Under the pieces are notes generated by a model. That model was not told the origin of the DNA and made no database searches. It saw nothing but the letters and a program-made list of their open reading frames with translations. The position numbers and the translations under genes are program-made. A stretch of DNA of 64,000 nucleotides. Origin: an uncultured Fretibacterium sp. GTDB taxonomy: Bacteria > Synergistota > Synergistia > Synergistales > Aminobacteriaceae. The stretch spans positions 1-64,000 of the forward strand of contig CAMVMK010000005.1 in assembly GCA_947168585.1 (NCBI GenBank). Direction: 5' to 3'. The stretch's first letter is position 1; every line of letters begins with the position of its first letter. Of the stretch, positions 54,604 to 64,000 are shown one piece after another.

Positions 54604-55908
54604 TTAACCTCTTAAAAGCCCGCGTGAACGACCGCTGCCGGATTTCTTTAATATTCCGTCATAGTGGCGCATTAAGAGCTGTGCTTCAATCTGGTTAATC
54701 GTATCCATCGCAACGCCTACAACAATTAAAACTGCTGTACCGCCGAAATAGAAACTTCTGACATTTAACACCGATGACATTACATTCGGAATTAATGCAA
54801 CTATAGCAAGGAAAACCGCTCCGCCGAGCGTAATTCTTTCCATAACGCGCGTAATATAATCCGAAGTAGGCTGTCCGGGTCTGATGCCTAAAATAAATCC
54901 GCCGTATTTCTTCATGTTATTAGCGATGTCGTTAGGATTAAAGACTACCGCTGTGTAGAAATACGAGAAGAAAATTATCAATGCTACATCGCAAATAATG
55001 TAAAATACACTATTCGGCGCAAATAACGAACTGAAAAATCTTCCGACCGAGCTGTCCGTGAAATAATTCGCGATTGTGTACGGGAAAATTAAGAGTGATG
55101 ACGCGAAAATAATCGGAATAACTCCGGCCTGATTGACTTTCAAGGGAATGAAAGTGCTCTGGCCGCCGTAAATTTTATTGCCGACTACACGTTTTGCATA
55201 TTGAACAGGCAAACGCCTCTGACCTTCCTGCAACATGATACAGCCTGCTACAACGACTATCATTAAGACAATGCCTAATAACAAAGCTATAACACTGAGT
55301 GAGCCAAGTCTTACCATGCTCCAAGTCTGCAAAATTGCTTCAGGTATTCTTGCGACAATACCGGCAAAAATTAATAATGAAATTCCGTTGCCGATACCGT
55401 GATCCGTGAGTTCTTCACCGAGCCACATGACCGCGACTGAACCTGTTACAAGAGTTACGATGACTAAAAGCCAATCGAAAAATCCTCCCTGCATAATTCC
55501 AAGTCCGCGAAGCCATGCCGTCATACCTACAGCTTGAACTATTGCGAAAACTACTGCTCCGTAGCGCGTCCACTGCGTAATTTTTTTATGACCGTCTGCG
55601 CTGTCTTTCTGCAATTTCTCAAGGAACGGGAAAATTACAACTAACAACTGCATGACGATACTTGAGTTAATATACGGTGCAACGCCTAACGAGAATATTC
55701 CAAAACGGCTCAAAGCTCCGCCCGAAAATAAATTCAGGAAGTCCATGACACCGCCGCCCGTGCTGAATAAACTTGCCATTGCGGCACGATCAACGCCGGG
55801 GCTTGGGATATATGCCCCTAATCTAAATATGAACAATATCCCAATCGTGAATAATATCCTGCGTTTTAAGTCGGGCAGTCTGAATATATCACCCAAAGAC
55901 CCGAACAT
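54604..55908 (-). CDS. secY: Preprotein translocase subunit SecY
   Basis: IPSPGVDR; GISLLIFAGIVARIP; KVNQAGVIPIIFASSLL. Confidence 0.98.
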   Translation of the reverse strand: MFGSLGDIFRLPDLKRRILFTIGILFIFRLGAYIPSPGVDRAAMASLFSTGGGVMDFLNLFSGGALSRFGIFSLGVAPYINSSIVMQLLVVIFPFLEKLQKDSADGHKKITQWTRYGAVVFAIVQAVGMTAWLRGLGIMQGGFFDWLLVIVTLVTGSVAVMWLGEELTDHGIGNGISLLIFAGIVARIPEAILQTWSMVRLGSLSVIALLLGIVLMIVVVAGCIMLQEGQRRLPVQYAKRVVGNKIYGGQSTFIPLKVNQAGVIPIIFASSLLIFPYTIANYFTDSSVGRFFSSLFAPNSVFYIICDVALIIFFSYFYTAVVFNPNDIANNMKKYGGFILGIRPGQPTSDYITRVMERITLGGAVFLAIVALIPNVMSSVLNVRSFYFGGTAVLIVVGVAMDTINQIEAQLLMRHYDGILKKSGSGRSRGLLRG

Positions 55909-56378
55909 TAGATTACCTCGTGAGTTCCGCCAGCGGCTTCGATTTTCTTAGCTGCTTCTGCGCTGAATGCTGCGGCCTTGATTTTAAGAGCCTTTTTGAG
56001 ATCGCCTCTTGCTAAAATCTTCACAGGAATATTTTTCTTGCGTATTACTTTAGCATTGTAGAGAGCTTCTGCATCAATTTCTGCTCCTGCTTCAAATTTC
56101 TTTTCGAGAGCGTCAAGGTTTACAGGCTGAAAAACTTTCGCAAATCTGTAATTATTAAATCCGCGTTTAGGAGTTCTTCTTGTAATCGGCATCTGGCCGC
56201 CTTCAAAACCGGGTTTAACACCGCCGCCGGTTCTGGCTTTATCGCCTTTGTTGCCTTTTCCTGAAGTTTTGCCTGTTCCGCTTCCGATACCCTGACCCAA
56301 ACGCTTTGATTTATGCGTTGAGCCTTCTGAAGGGTGTAAATCGTTTAACGTAATCATTTTTACTCTACGACCTCCCAT
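55908..56378 (-). CDS. rplO: 50S ribosomal protein L15
   Basis: MITLNDLHPSEGSTHKSKRLGQGIGSGTGKTSGKGNKG; start probably at internal Met. Confidence 0.96.
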   Translation of the reverse strand: MGGRRVKMITLNDLHPSEGSTHKSKRLGQGIGSGTGKTSGKGNKGDKARTGGGVKPGFEGGQMPITRRTPKRGFNNYRFAKVFQPVNLDALEKKFEAGAEIDAEALYNAKVIRKKNIPVKILARGDLKKALKIKAAAFSAEAAKKIEAAGGTHEVI

Positions 56379-56542
56379 TTAACGAGATGGCGCACATGTT
56401 CGATCATGCCGCGAATTTGGGGCGTGTCTTCGTGTTCAACTTCTGAATTTAATTTCTTAAATCCGAGTGCTTTAATTGTGCGCTTCTGTCTTTCGGGAAA
56501 ACTAATTGCGCTTTTAATCCACTTTGCTTTGATTTTTGCCAT
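56360..56542 (-). CDS. rpmD: 50S ribosomal protein L30
   Basis: IKAKWIKSAISFPERQKRTIKALGFKKLNSEVEHEDTPQIRGMI. Confidence 0.95.
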   Translation of the reverse strand: MAKIKAKWIKSAISFPERQKRTIKALGFKKLNSEVEHEDTPQIRGMIEHVRHLVKWEVVE

Positions 56543-56548
56543 TGTGAA

Positions 56549-57118
56549 TTACTCCCCGATTACTGCTTCATCAGCAGCTCCTGACGCTGGTTCTTCGCTC
56601 ATAAGACCGCGCAACTTCATAATTTCGTCTTCAGTTCTTGTGATCTTAATAGCTTCAAGAGTAGCGTTTGCAATATTAATAGCGTTTGCTGTACGGCCTG
56701 TAACTTTTGTAACAACGTCTTTAACGCCGCCAAGCTCCATAATAGCACGGACAACACCGCCTGCGATAACTCCTGTACCTTCAGGGCACGGCTTGAGCAA
56801 AACTCTCGCAGCTCCGAATTCACCTACAACGGGGTGCGGAATTGTACTCCCGGCGTGGCGTACAGAAACCATATTTTTCTTAGCTTTTTCAATGCCTTTG
56901 CGAACTGCTTCGGCTATTTCTTTAGCTTTGCCGATACCTGTTCCGACCTGAGACACGCCGTCGCCTACAACTACAAGAACAGCAAAACGGAATCTTTTAC
57001 CGCCTTTAACGACTTTGCTGACGCGGTTGATAGCGACAACTCTCTCTTGAAACTCTACGGCTTCTACTTCATTTCTTCTGGGCATTTTAGAATACAAGCC
57101 CTCCTTCGCGTGCGGCAT
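56549..57118 (-). CDS. rpsE: 30S ribosomal protein S5 (true start probably internal, MPRRNEVE)
   Basis: [44 protein letters not shown]. Confidence 0.96.
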   Translation of the reverse strand: MPHAKEGLYSKMPRRNEVEAVEFQERVVAINRVSKVVKGGKRFRFAVLVVVGDGVSQVGTGIGKAKEIAEAVRKGIEKAKKNMVSVRHAGSTIPHPVVGEFGAARVLLKPCPEGTGVIAGGVVRAIMELGGVKDVVTKVTGRTANAINIANATLEAIKITRTEDEIMKLRGLMSEEPASGAADEAVIGE

Positions 57119-57452
57119 CAGCTACAGCCGCGATTTTTCCGTGATAGGCATGACCTCCGCGATCAAATACTACATTATTAATCCCTTTGGCTTTTGCACG
57201 TTCAGCTATTGTCTTGCCGATGACTTTAGCAGCAGCGATATTGCAGCCGCCTTTAAGTTCAGGCTGTAAGACTTTTTCGAGAGTTGAGGCACTTACAAGA
57301 GTATGGCCTTTTTCATCATCGATAACTTGAACGTAAATATTTTTAAGGCTTCTGAACACGCACAGACGGGGCTTTTCAGCTGTTCCCGAAAGTGTACGGC
57401 GCAGTCTTTCATGCCTTATAACGCGCATATCATTTCTTGATTTCTTTTTCAT
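57087..57452 (-). CDS. rplR: 50S ribosomal protein L18
   Basis: [45 protein letters not shown]. Confidence 0.96.
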   Translation of the reverse strand: MKKKSRNDMRVIRHERLRRTLSGTAEKPRLCVFRSLKNIYVQVIDDEKGHTLVSASTLEKVLQPELKGGCNIAAAKVIGKTIAERAKAKGINNVVFDRGGHAYHGKIAAVADAAREGGLVF

Positions 57453-57458
57453 GATGTT

Positions 57459-57998
57459 TTACTTCGCCCCAGTCTTTCCGGCCTTGCGGAGAATATACTC
57501 GTTTTCAAACTTGATACCCTTTCCGTGATAAGGCTCCGGCGGTCTGAACTCTTTAATAAGGGCGCATGTCTGACCTACTAATTCTTTATCAATGCCCTTA
57601 ACATGGAATTTAATCGGGTTTTCTACAACAATTTCAATACCTGCAGGAGGCGTGAACTCAATCGGGTGGGAATAGCCCAAATTCAAGACTAATTTCTTGC
57701 CCTGCAAGGCCGCTCTCCAACCTACTCCGACTATTTCCATTGTTTTCTGGAAACCTGTTGTAACGCCTGTGATCATGTTAGCTATTAAAGCTCTCGTCAT
57801 GCCGTGCCACGCTCTTGTCTGCTTTTCTTCATTAGTTCTTGAAACTTTAACTTGAGCGTTATCAATCTCAACGTTAATTCCGGGCATTAATTTAGCATGA
57901 AGTTCGCCTTTAGGTCCTTTGACGATGATGTCAGTGCCTTTGACTTCAATGCTTGCGCCTTTTACGATGTCTACTGCTTTGCGTCCAATACGAGACAT
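57459..57998 (-). CDS. rplF: 50S ribosomal protein L6
   Basis: MSRIGRKAVDI...VKGPKGEL; PPEPYHGKGIKF. Confidence 0.97.
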   Translation of the reverse strand: MSRIGRKAVDIVKGASIEVKGTDIIVKGPKGELHAKLMPGINVEIDNAQVKVSRTNEEKQTRAWHGMTRALIANMITGVTTGFQKTMEIVGVGWRAALQGKKLVLNLGYSHPIEFTPPAGIEIVVENPIKFHVKGIDKELVGQTCALIKEFRPPEPYHGKGIKFENEYILRKAGKTGAK

Positions 57999-58010
57999 TT
58001 TATAAACCTC

Positions 58011-58415
58011 CTACCAGACATAGCAGAGAACTTCTCCGCCAAGACCGAGTTTATTAGCTTCAGCACTTGTCTTCAAGCCTTTTGACGTTGAAAGAATTGC
58101 TAAACCTAAACCGCCCATAACAACGGGCAATTTATCACTGCCGACATAAATTCTGCGGCCGGGTTTGCTGATTCTTCTAAGTCCCTGAATAACACGCTGA
58201 CGGCCTGCACCGTATGATAAATAAATTCTGATTTCAGCATACGGCTTGCCGGGGTCCGTTATCATTCTAAAATTCTTGATATAGCCCTCATCTTTTAATA
58301 TTCTTGCAAGAGCTAATTTCATTTTGCTCGAAGGAACATCAACGCTTTCGGCGTAAACCATGTTAGCGTTGCGAATTCTTGTGAGCATATCTGCAACAGG
58401 GTCATTTACGTACAC
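58011..58415 (-). CDS. rpsH: 30S ribosomal protein S8 (GTG start inferred)
   Basis: [33 protein letters not shown]; open frame extends further 5' but homologous start is here. Confidence 0.93.
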   Translation of the reverse strand: MYVNDPVADMLTRIRNANMVYAESVDVPSSKMKLALARILKDEGYIKNFRMITDPGKPYAEIRIYLSYGAGRQRVIQGLRRISKPGRRIYVGSDKLPVVMGGLGLAILSTSKGLKTSAEANKLGLGGEVLCYVW

Positions 58416-58429
58416 TTTGACCGTCCCCC

Positions 58430-58615
58430 TTACCAGCTGGCTTTTACAACGCCCGGGAAAGCTCCCTCGCGTGCCATTTTTCTGAAGCAGCAGCGGCACA
58501 TATCGAACATTCTGATATAGCCGTGAATACGTCCGCAGAGCGGGCATCTGTTGTGCTGTCTCGTGCTGAATTTAGGGGTTTTCTGTGCTTTAAGTTTTAA
58601 TGCTTTTCTTGCCAT
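58430..58615 (-). CDS. rpsN: 30S ribosomal protein S14 type Z (zinc)
   Basis: [43 protein letters not shown]; CxxC zinc motifs. Confidence 0.96.
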   Translation of the reverse strand: MARKALKLKAQKTPKFSTRQHNRCPLCGRIHGYIRMFDMCRCCFRKMAREGAFPGVVKASW

Positions 58616-58623
58616 TTTGTTAC

Positions 58624-59181
58624 TTAAGCCCCCTGATTTCCTGTTCTAAACGGCATTCCAAGACCTTTTAACAACGAAAAGGCTTCTTCGTCAGTCTTGG
58701 CAGTTGTAACGATTGAAACGTTCATGCCGCGTGATCTAATTACTTTGTCATAGCTTATCTCAGGGAAAATTAACTGCTCACGGAGACCTAAATTATAATT
58801 TCCGCGACCGTCAAATCCCTTGCGCGTAATTCCCTGAAAGTCCTTAATTCCGGGCAATGCCAAAGAAATAAGTCTGTCAAGAAATTCCCACATTTTAGCA
58901 CCTCTTAAAGTTACAGCGCAGGCTACGGGCATATTCTGACGAACTTTGAAACCCGCGATTGATTTTTTCGCCCTCTTTAATAAAGGCTGCTGGCCTGTGA
59001 TTGCTCTAAGCTCATTAATAGCAGCGTCCATGAATTTAATATCGAGTTTAGCATCGCCTACACCAATGTTGACTACAACTTTCTCGATTTTAGGAAGCTG
59101 CATAACGTTTTTATAACCAAATTCTTTTTGAAGAGCCGGAACTACTTCGCTCTTGTATTTTTCAAGCATTCTTGGTGTCAT
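58624..59181 (-). CDS. rplE: 50S ribosomal protein L5
   Basis: [38 protein letters not shown]. Confidence 0.97.
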   Translation of the reverse strand: MTPRMLEKYKSEVVPALQKEFGYKNVMQLPKIEKVVVNIGVGDAKLDIKFMDAAINELRAITGQQPLLKRAKKSIAGFKVRQNMPVACAVTLRGAKMWEFLDRLISLALPGIKDFQGITRKGFDGRGNYNLGLREQLIFPEISYDKVIRSRGMNVSIVTTAKTDEEAFSLLKGLGMPFRTGNQGA

Positions 59182-59184
59182 GGC

Positions 59185-59514
59185 TTAAATTCCTCCGCGA
59201 TCAATAACTTCGCCGCATTTTTTGCAGACGCGAACTTTTTTACCGCTCTCAAGGAACGATGCTCCGACCCTTGTAGCCTTGCCGCACTGAGGGCAGACAA
59301 GCATGACCTTGCTGGCATAAATCGGGGCTTCCTGTTTGATAATTCCGGACTGCGGATTATTCTGTGAAGGCTTGACGTGGCGCGAAACCATGTTGACACC
59401 TTCAACAACGACTAAATCACGTTCAGGAACACGGCGGATAATTTTGCCTTCTTTTCCTTTATCCTTGCCGGAAATTACTTTAACCCGGTCATTTTTCTTT
59501 AATCTTACTGACAT
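59185..59514 (-). CDS. rplX: 50S ribosomal protein L24
   Basis: [54 protein letters not shown]. Confidence 0.97.
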   Translation of the reverse strand: MSVRLKKNDRVKVISGKDKGKEGKIIRRVPERDLVVVEGVNMVSRHVKPSQNNPQSGIIKQEAPIYASKVMLVCPQCGKATRVGASFLESGKKVRVCKKCGEVIDRGGI

Positions 59515-59526
59515 TTTTAATATCTC

Positions 59527-59895
59527 CTATACGACCTCAGGAGCAAGAGATAATATACGCATGTATTTTTTTGCTCTTAATTCACGGCCTACGGGTCCAA
59601 AAATACGTGTTCCTCTCGGTTCTCCGTTAGCGTCAATTAATACTGCTGCGTTATCATCAAAACGGACATAAGTCCCGTCCCTGCGTCTGACTTCTTTTTT
59701 AGTCCTGACTATGACGGCCTTAACTACACTGCCTTTAGCTATATTGCTGTTCGGAATGGCCTCACGGACTGACGCGACAATAACATCGCCGATAGTGCCG
59801 TAACGTCTTTTACTTCCGCCCATAACCTGAATGCAGAATAATTTTCTTGCACCTGAATTATCAGCGACATTCAGTACACTTGTAAGCTGTATCAT
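59527..59895 (-). CDS. rplN: 50S ribosomal protein L14
   Basis: [49 protein letters not shown]. Confidence 0.98.
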   Translation of the reverse strand: MIQLTSVLNVADNSGARKLFCIQVMGGSKRRYGTIGDVIVASVREAIPNSNIAKGSVVKAVIVRTKKEVRRRDGTYVRFDDNAAVLIDANGEPRGTRIFGPVGRELRAKKYMRILSLAPEVV

Positions 59896-60195
59896 TTATG
59901 CCTGAACCTCCTCTGAATTTTCAGAAGCTGAATTTTCATCAGTACCGAAGACAGGAGCTTTTCTCATAATCTCAACGAGTTCCCAGCGTTTAGTTTTGCT
60001 TAAAGGACGGGTCTCGCGGATTTTGACTTCATCTCCCATACCGCACTGATTGTTAGCGTCATGAGCCACATATTTCTTAGCGCGCTTAATTCTTTTTCCA
60101 TACAGCGGGTGTTCTGCCATTCGCTCAACACGGACGACTACAGTTTTGTCCATTTTGTTGCTTACGACAATACCCGTTCTAACTTTACTCGGCAT
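59896..60195 (-). CDS. rpsQ: 30S ribosomal protein S17
   Basis: [41 protein letters not shown]. Confidence 0.96.
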   Translation of the reverse strand: MPSKVRTGIVVSNKMDKTVVVRVERMAEHPLYGKRIKRAKKYVAHDANNQCGMGDEVKIRETRPLSKTKRWELVEIMRKAPVFGTDENSASENSEEVQA

Positions 60196-60427
60196 TGGCT
60201 GCTTCCTTCTTTTCTGTAACGACCTTCTCAGATGCTATAGTGAGCAGTCTTGCGATAGTTTTACGAACTTCGCGAATACGGCTTGTATTTTTCAAATGCC
60301 CGACAGCATTCTGAAAACGAAGGTTGAATAATTCTGTTTTATACTCTTTAACTTTTCCGGCGATCTCTTCGCTTGTGAGCTCTCTGAGTTTCTCCGGCTT
60401 TACGCTCGCGTCCATCAGGCTAATCAC
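60185..60427 (-). CDS. rpmC: 50S ribosomal protein L29
   Basis: [49 protein letters not shown]. Confidence 0.95.
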   Translation of the reverse strand: MISLMDASVKPEKLRELTSEEIAGKVKEYKTELFNLRFQNAVGHLKNTSRIREVRKTIARLLTIASEKVVTEKKEAANAE

Positions 60428-60836
60428 TCCCTCCGCTGCGTACCATGCGAACTTTCACGGGCAGTTTGTGTGAAGCTGTCCTGAAAGCTTCCTGAGCAAG
60501 TTCTTCACTAATTCCCGAGAACTCGAACAAGACGCGGCCTCTTTTAACTGCGGCTACCCAAAATTCCGGAGCTCCCTTTCCTTTACCCATACGAGTTTCC
60601 AAAGGTTTTTTGGTGTAGGGTCTATCGGGAAAAACTCTGATCCAGATTTTGCCGCCTTTTTTCATTTTACGCGAAATGGCAATACGTGTAGCTTCGATTT
60701 GTCTTGCTGTAAGCCAAACATTTTCGAGAGCTTGAATACCATAATCGCCGAAAGCTATCGTTGTGCCGCCTTTAGAAATACCTCTAAGCGGTGAACGATG
60801 TGATTTTCTAAATTTAACTCGGCTTGGCATTAACAT
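60420..60836 (-). CDS. rplP: 50S ribosomal protein L16
   Basis: [14 protein letters not shown]...[42 protein letters not shown]. Confidence 0.97.
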   Translation of the reverse strand: MLMPSRVKFRKSHRSPLRGISKGGTTIAFGDYGIQALENVWLTARQIEATRIAISRKMKKGGKIWIRVFPDRPYTKKPLETRMGKGKGAPEFWVAAVKRGRVLFEFSGISEELAQEAFRTASHKLPVKVRMVRSGGSD

Positions 60837-60842
60837 GGTAAA

Positions 60843-61526
60843 TTACGCCCCCTTATTAGCCGGTCTGTTGCGTGCTGAACGTACAGGAGCAGGGGTTTTC
60901 TCGTGTTCTCTGTCTCTGTAAATCCAAATCTTGCAACCGATAACACCGTACATTGTTACAGCTTCTGCAAAACCGTAATCAATATCAGCTCTTATAGTCG
61001 AAAGAGGCAACTGGCCTTCATTATACCATTCTGTACGGGCAATTTCAGCACCGCCTAAACGTCCGGCAACTTGGGCTTTAATGCCTTTAACGCCTGATTT
61101 TGTAGCTCTGAAAATTGCCTGCTTCATAGCGCGTCTGAATGAAACTCTGCGCTCGAGCGAGCTTGCAATACCTTCAGCGACTAATTGAGCCTCGACATCG
61201 GGATTTTTAATTTCATGTACGTTTACCATGACTTTGCCGCCGGTCAAGGCCTGAAGTTCATTTTTGATATTCTGAATTTCGTTGCCGCCTTTACCGATTA
61301 CAACACCCGGTCTTGCTGTATGAATTGTGAAACGCACAACAGGCCCTACACGTTCAATTTCAATGCGTGAAATGCCTGCGCCTTCCCACTTTTTCATGAT
61401 ATATTTACGCAATTTAATATCTTCATGAAGTTTTTTTGCGTAATTTTTTTTGTCGGCGTACCATCTTGACTGCCATTCAGTTGAGACACCGAGACGGTAA
61501 CCGATTGGGTGAACTTTCTGTCCCAT
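60843..61526 (-). CDS. rpsC: 30S ribosomal protein S3
   Basis: [51 protein letters not shown]. Confidence 0.97.
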   Translation of the reverse strand: MGQKVHPIGYRLGVSTEWQSRWYADKKNYAKKLHEDIKLRKYIMKKWEGAGISRIEIERVGPVVRFTIHTARPGVVIGKGGNEIQNIKNELQALTGGKVMVNVHEIKNPDVEAQLVAEGIASSLERRVSFRRAMKQAIFRATKSGVKGIKAQVAGRLGGAEIARTEWYNEGQLPLSTIRADIDYGFAEAVTMYGVIGCKIWIYRDREHEKTPAPVRSARNRPANKGA

Positions 61527-61889
61527 TTACTTTTTTCCTCCTTGACGCTCGCAAAGCGTTACAGTTACATGCGACATCTTATGCACGTAAGGGTGGGCGC
61601 GCCCCATTGAAACCGGACGAAATCTCTTCATCATAGGGCCCTGATTGGCATAAACTTCATGGATATATAATTTATCTAAGTCCATACCGTAATTATGCTC
61701 TGCGTTCGCCATTGCGCTGTTAAGAACTTTCAAAATTATACCAGCGGCTTTTTTGTCGCTGAATTTTAAGATAGTTACGGCGTCTGCCGCGCTTTTCCCG
61801 CGAATAAGCTCCAAAACCTGACGGACTTTATACGGGGAAATTCTGGCGTTCTTAGTCATTGCTGTTGCTGTTCTTAATACTTCCGCCAT
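61527..61889 (-). CDS. rplV: 50S ribosomal protein L22
   Basis: ARISPYKVRQVLELIRGKSAADAVTILKFSDKKAAGIILKVLNSAMANAEHN. Confidence 0.97.
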   Translation of the reverse strand: MAEVLRTATAMTKNARISPYKVRQVLELIRGKSAADAVTILKFSDKKAAGIILKVLNSAMANAEHNYGMDLDKLYIHEVYANQGPMMKRFRPVSMGRAHPYVHKMSHVTVTLCERQGGKK

Positions 61890-61901
61890 TGTTCTTTCTC
61901 C

Positions 61902-62171
61902 TTATTTCTTTTTGTCCTGTCCGGCATGATGTCCGAATTTTCTTGTCGGAGCAAACTCGCCGAGTTTGTGGCCTACCATGTTCTCGCTGATATAGACGGG
62001 CAGGTGCATACGTCCGTTATGAACAGCGATTGTATGCCCGATCATCTGCGGAACTACAGTTGAACGTCTTGACCAAGTTTTTACAACTTTTTTGTTGCCT
62101 GAAACGTTCATAGCTTCTATTCTGTCGAGGAGCCTCTGTTCAACAAAAGGCCCTTTCTTAGTTGAGCGCAT
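61902..62171 (-). CDS. rpsS: 30S ribosomal protein S19
   Basis: [62 protein letters not shown]. Confidence 0.97.
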   Translation of the reverse strand: MRSTKKGPFVEQRLLDRIEAMNVSGNKKVVKTWSRRSTVVPQMIGHTIAVHNGRMHLPVYISENMVGHKLGEFAPTRKFGHHAGQDKKK

Positions 62172-62188
62172 TTATTTTTCAGCTCCTT

Positions 62189-63016
62189 TTACTTTTCATA
62201 ACGCCTGCGGATAATCATCTTATCTGATGACTTACGTTTGCGTGTCTTATAACCCTTTGCAGGAGTGCCCCAAGGCGATACGGGGTGTTTGTTGGATTTT
62301 GATTTTCCTTCACCGCCGCCCATTGGGTGGTCTACAGGGTTCATAACCATACCTCTTACGGAAGGTCTGCGGCCTTTCCAACGGGTTTTGCCTGCTTTGC
62401 CCCAAGAGATATTATCATAATCTTCGTTGCCTACTTGTCCTACGGTGGCCATGCACTCTAAAAGAATTAAGCGTAATTCACCGCTGGGCATTCTGATATA
62501 AGCATATTTGCCCTCTTTGGACATTAATTGAGCTGCTCCACCTGCTGAACGTACAAATTTAGCACCGCAGCCGGGCTGAAGCTCGATATTGTGAATTACT
62601 GTACCAACGGGAATGTCTTTTAATTTCAAGGCATTGCCGGGGGTAATATCACTGTCGGGTCCTGAATAAATCGTGTCGCCGACATTCAAGCCCTTAGGCA
62701 TGATTATATAACGTTTTTCACCGTCAGCGTAATTAATTAAACCAATTCTGGCGTTGCGGTTAGGATCGTATTCGACCGTTGCAACTTTGCCTGGAACGGC
62801 GATTTTATCACGCTTGAAATCTATAATCCGGTAGGCTTTCTTGTGTCCGCCTCCAATATGGCGCATGGTGATACGGCCTGTATTGTTGCGGCCTCCGTGC
62901 TTTTTAAGATGGACAACAAGCGAACGCTCCGGTTTGTCTGCCGTAATGTCCTCGCGGCCCTGAAGGCTCATATGGCGGCGGGCGGCGGTATACGGCTTAA
63001 ACTGTTTAATTGACAT
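62189..63016 (-). CDS. rplB: 50S ribosomal protein L2
   Basis: [44 protein letters not shown]. Confidence 0.98.
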   Translation of the reverse strand: MSIKQFKPYTAARRHMSLQGREDITADKPERSLVVHLKKHGGRNNTGRITMRHIGGGHKKAYRIIDFKRDKIAVPGKVATVEYDPNRNARIGLINYADGEKRYIIMPKGLNVGDTIYSGPDSDITPGNALKLKDIPVGTVIHNIELQPGCGAKFVRSAGGAAQLMSKEGKYAYIRMPSGELRLILLECMATVGQVGNEDYDNISWGKAGKTRWKGRRPSVRGMVMNPVDHPMGGGEGKSKSNKHPVSPWGTPAKGYKTRKRKSSDKMIIRRRYEK

Positions 63017-63034
63017 TTTCGTGTTTCTCCTGTT

Positions 63035-63331
63035 TTATATCGAAGCACCCTCGAAGAACTCGATATGCTGATCCGGCTTAAGGCTTACTATTGCTTTTTT
63101 CCATGAGCGTGTGAAGCCCTTAGCAAGTCCGCGTCTGCGCATTTTGCCTTTAACGTTAATTGTGTTCACAGCGGCAACTTTTACGTTAAAAACTTCTTCG
63201 ACAGCCTTGCGAATTTGAATTTTATTCGCGCTCTTGTGAACTTCAAACGTATATTTGTTCAAAGACATTAAGGCACTTGATTTTTCCGTGATTATCGGGC
63301 GAATAATAATATCATGAGCAGTTAAATTCAT
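63035..63331 (-). CDS. rplW: 50S ribosomal protein L23
   Basis: [57 protein letters not shown]. Confidence 0.96.
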   Translation of the reverse strand: MNLTAHDIIIRPIITEKSSALMSLNKYTFEVHKSANKIQIRKAVEEVFNVKVAAVNTINVKGKMRRRGLAKGFTRSWKKAIVSLKPDQHIEFFEGASI

Positions 63332-63954
63332 TTTGAATATACCTCCTCGATTTTCGCAACGACTTCGGGCGTTACAATCAGATTTTTAGCGTTAAGAATA
63401 TCATAAACATTAATACTTGCAATATTTATGGCCTTAGCACCGGGCAAATTTCTGACCGAACGTGTTACGTTAAGAGCATTATTATGATAAATCACGAGAG
63501 TTTTGCCTACTCCTAAAGCTGTAAATAAATTTTTCACAGCCTTCGTTGAAGGTTTCTCGATTGTATCAAATCCCTTAACGACTGACATCAAATCTTCACG
63601 GACTTTATCAGAAAGAACGCTTCTTAAAGCAAGCTGACGGACTTTCTTATTAACTTTCTGATGATAATCTCTCGGATGAGGTCCGTGAGCAACACCGCCG
63701 TGTACCCAGATAGGCGAACGAGTACTTCCCTGACGGGCGCGGCCTGTGTGTTTCTGTCTCCAAGGCTTTTTACCGCCTCCGGAAACATCTCCGCGTGTTT
63801 TAGTGCTGTGAGTTCCCTGACGGCAATTTGCTAAATGCGCTACTACAACTTGATGAATAGCCGACATATGAACAGGAGTATCAAAAACTTCTGAAGAAAG
63901 TTCCATTTCTCCGGCTCTTTCGCCAGTGAACTCGTAAACTTTTACAAAAGGCAT
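63328..63954 (-). CDS. rplD: 50S ribosomal protein L4
   Basis: [61 protein letters not shown]. Confidence 0.97.
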   Translation of the reverse strand: MPFVKVYEFTGERAGEMELSSEVFDTPVHMSAIHQVVVAHLANCRQGTHSTKTRGDVSGGGKKPWRQKHTGRARQGSTRSPIWVHGGVAHGPHPRDYHQKVNKKVRQLALRSVLSDKVREDLMSVVKGFDTIEKPSTKAVKNLFTALGVGKTLVIYHNNALNVTRSVRNLPGAKAINIASINVYDILNAKNLIVTPEVVAKIEEVYSK

Positions 63955-63971
63955 AATTATTCTTTCCCTCC

Positions 63972-64000
63972 TTATGCGTGTTTGTAGAGGGCTATCAGGC
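63972..64000 (-). CDS. rplC: 50S ribosomal protein L3, C-terminal end only (truncated by window edge)
   Basis: Minus frame reads ...LIALYKHA-stop directly upstream of rplD, the conserved operon position of rplC. Confidence 0.7.

Noticed and set aside
58416-58547. N-terminal extension of rpsH ORF
   Set aside because: The extension overlaps rpsN and has no S8 homology; the GTG at 58415 fits the conserved S8 N-terminus.
1-64000. CRISPR array or cas operon
   Set aside because: No regularly spaced direct repeats with unique spacers were seen on reading; the only related nuclease is the IS-borne TnpB.
1-64000. Prophage
   Set aside because: No capsid, terminase, portal, tail or phage integrase genes; the only recombinase is IS607 TnpA.

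Overview
The window is a 64 kb AT-rich bacterial chromosomal segment. It is probably from a gut or rumen Synergistota lineage; this is inferred from a GCN-type Synergist-CTERM-like sorting tail and the flagellar and cobalamin gene content. It opens with the 3' end of a 5S rRNA gene and its terminator. Next come a restriction-modification island (Eco57I/HsdM-type N6-MTase plus a 1035-aa GIY-YIG/SF2-helicase/partial-MTase fusion), housekeeping genes (rpsT, tRNA-Leu, M23 peptidase, PNP, threonine aldolase, valS), a flagellar hook-associated cluster (flgM-flgN-flgK-flgL, with very large FlgK and FlgL), an IS607 element (tnpA+tnpB) that splits a Sel1-repeat gene, an Mrr-type restriction gene, a tandem array of three periplasmic binding-like proteins, dispersed cobalamin genes (cobU, cbiB, cobD-like, a cobQ lacking its GATase domain), a probable phase-variable glycosyltransferase locus with duplicated GtrB-like genes, and finally an ECF transporter joined to the long S10/spc/alpha ribosomal protein operon on the minus strand. 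The most interesting leads are: (1) an overlapping sORF / antisense structured RNA locus at ~10.09-10.40 kb that looks like a type I toxin-antitoxin module; (2) the split GIY-YIG-helicase-MTase system; (3) lobe-swapped (circularly permuted) SBP_bac_3-like proteins in a recently homogenised tandem array; (4) a C11 tract frameshifting a membrane GT-C-like gene next to GtrB duplicates; (5) an IS607 element with a TnpB whose RuvC-II looks rearranged, cleanly interrupting a gene; (6) RNA polymerase alpha with a ~120-aa charged tail; (7) a TIR-bounded ~90-nt RNA/MITE-like element at 47.3 kb. All calls are from reading the sequence; no database search was run.
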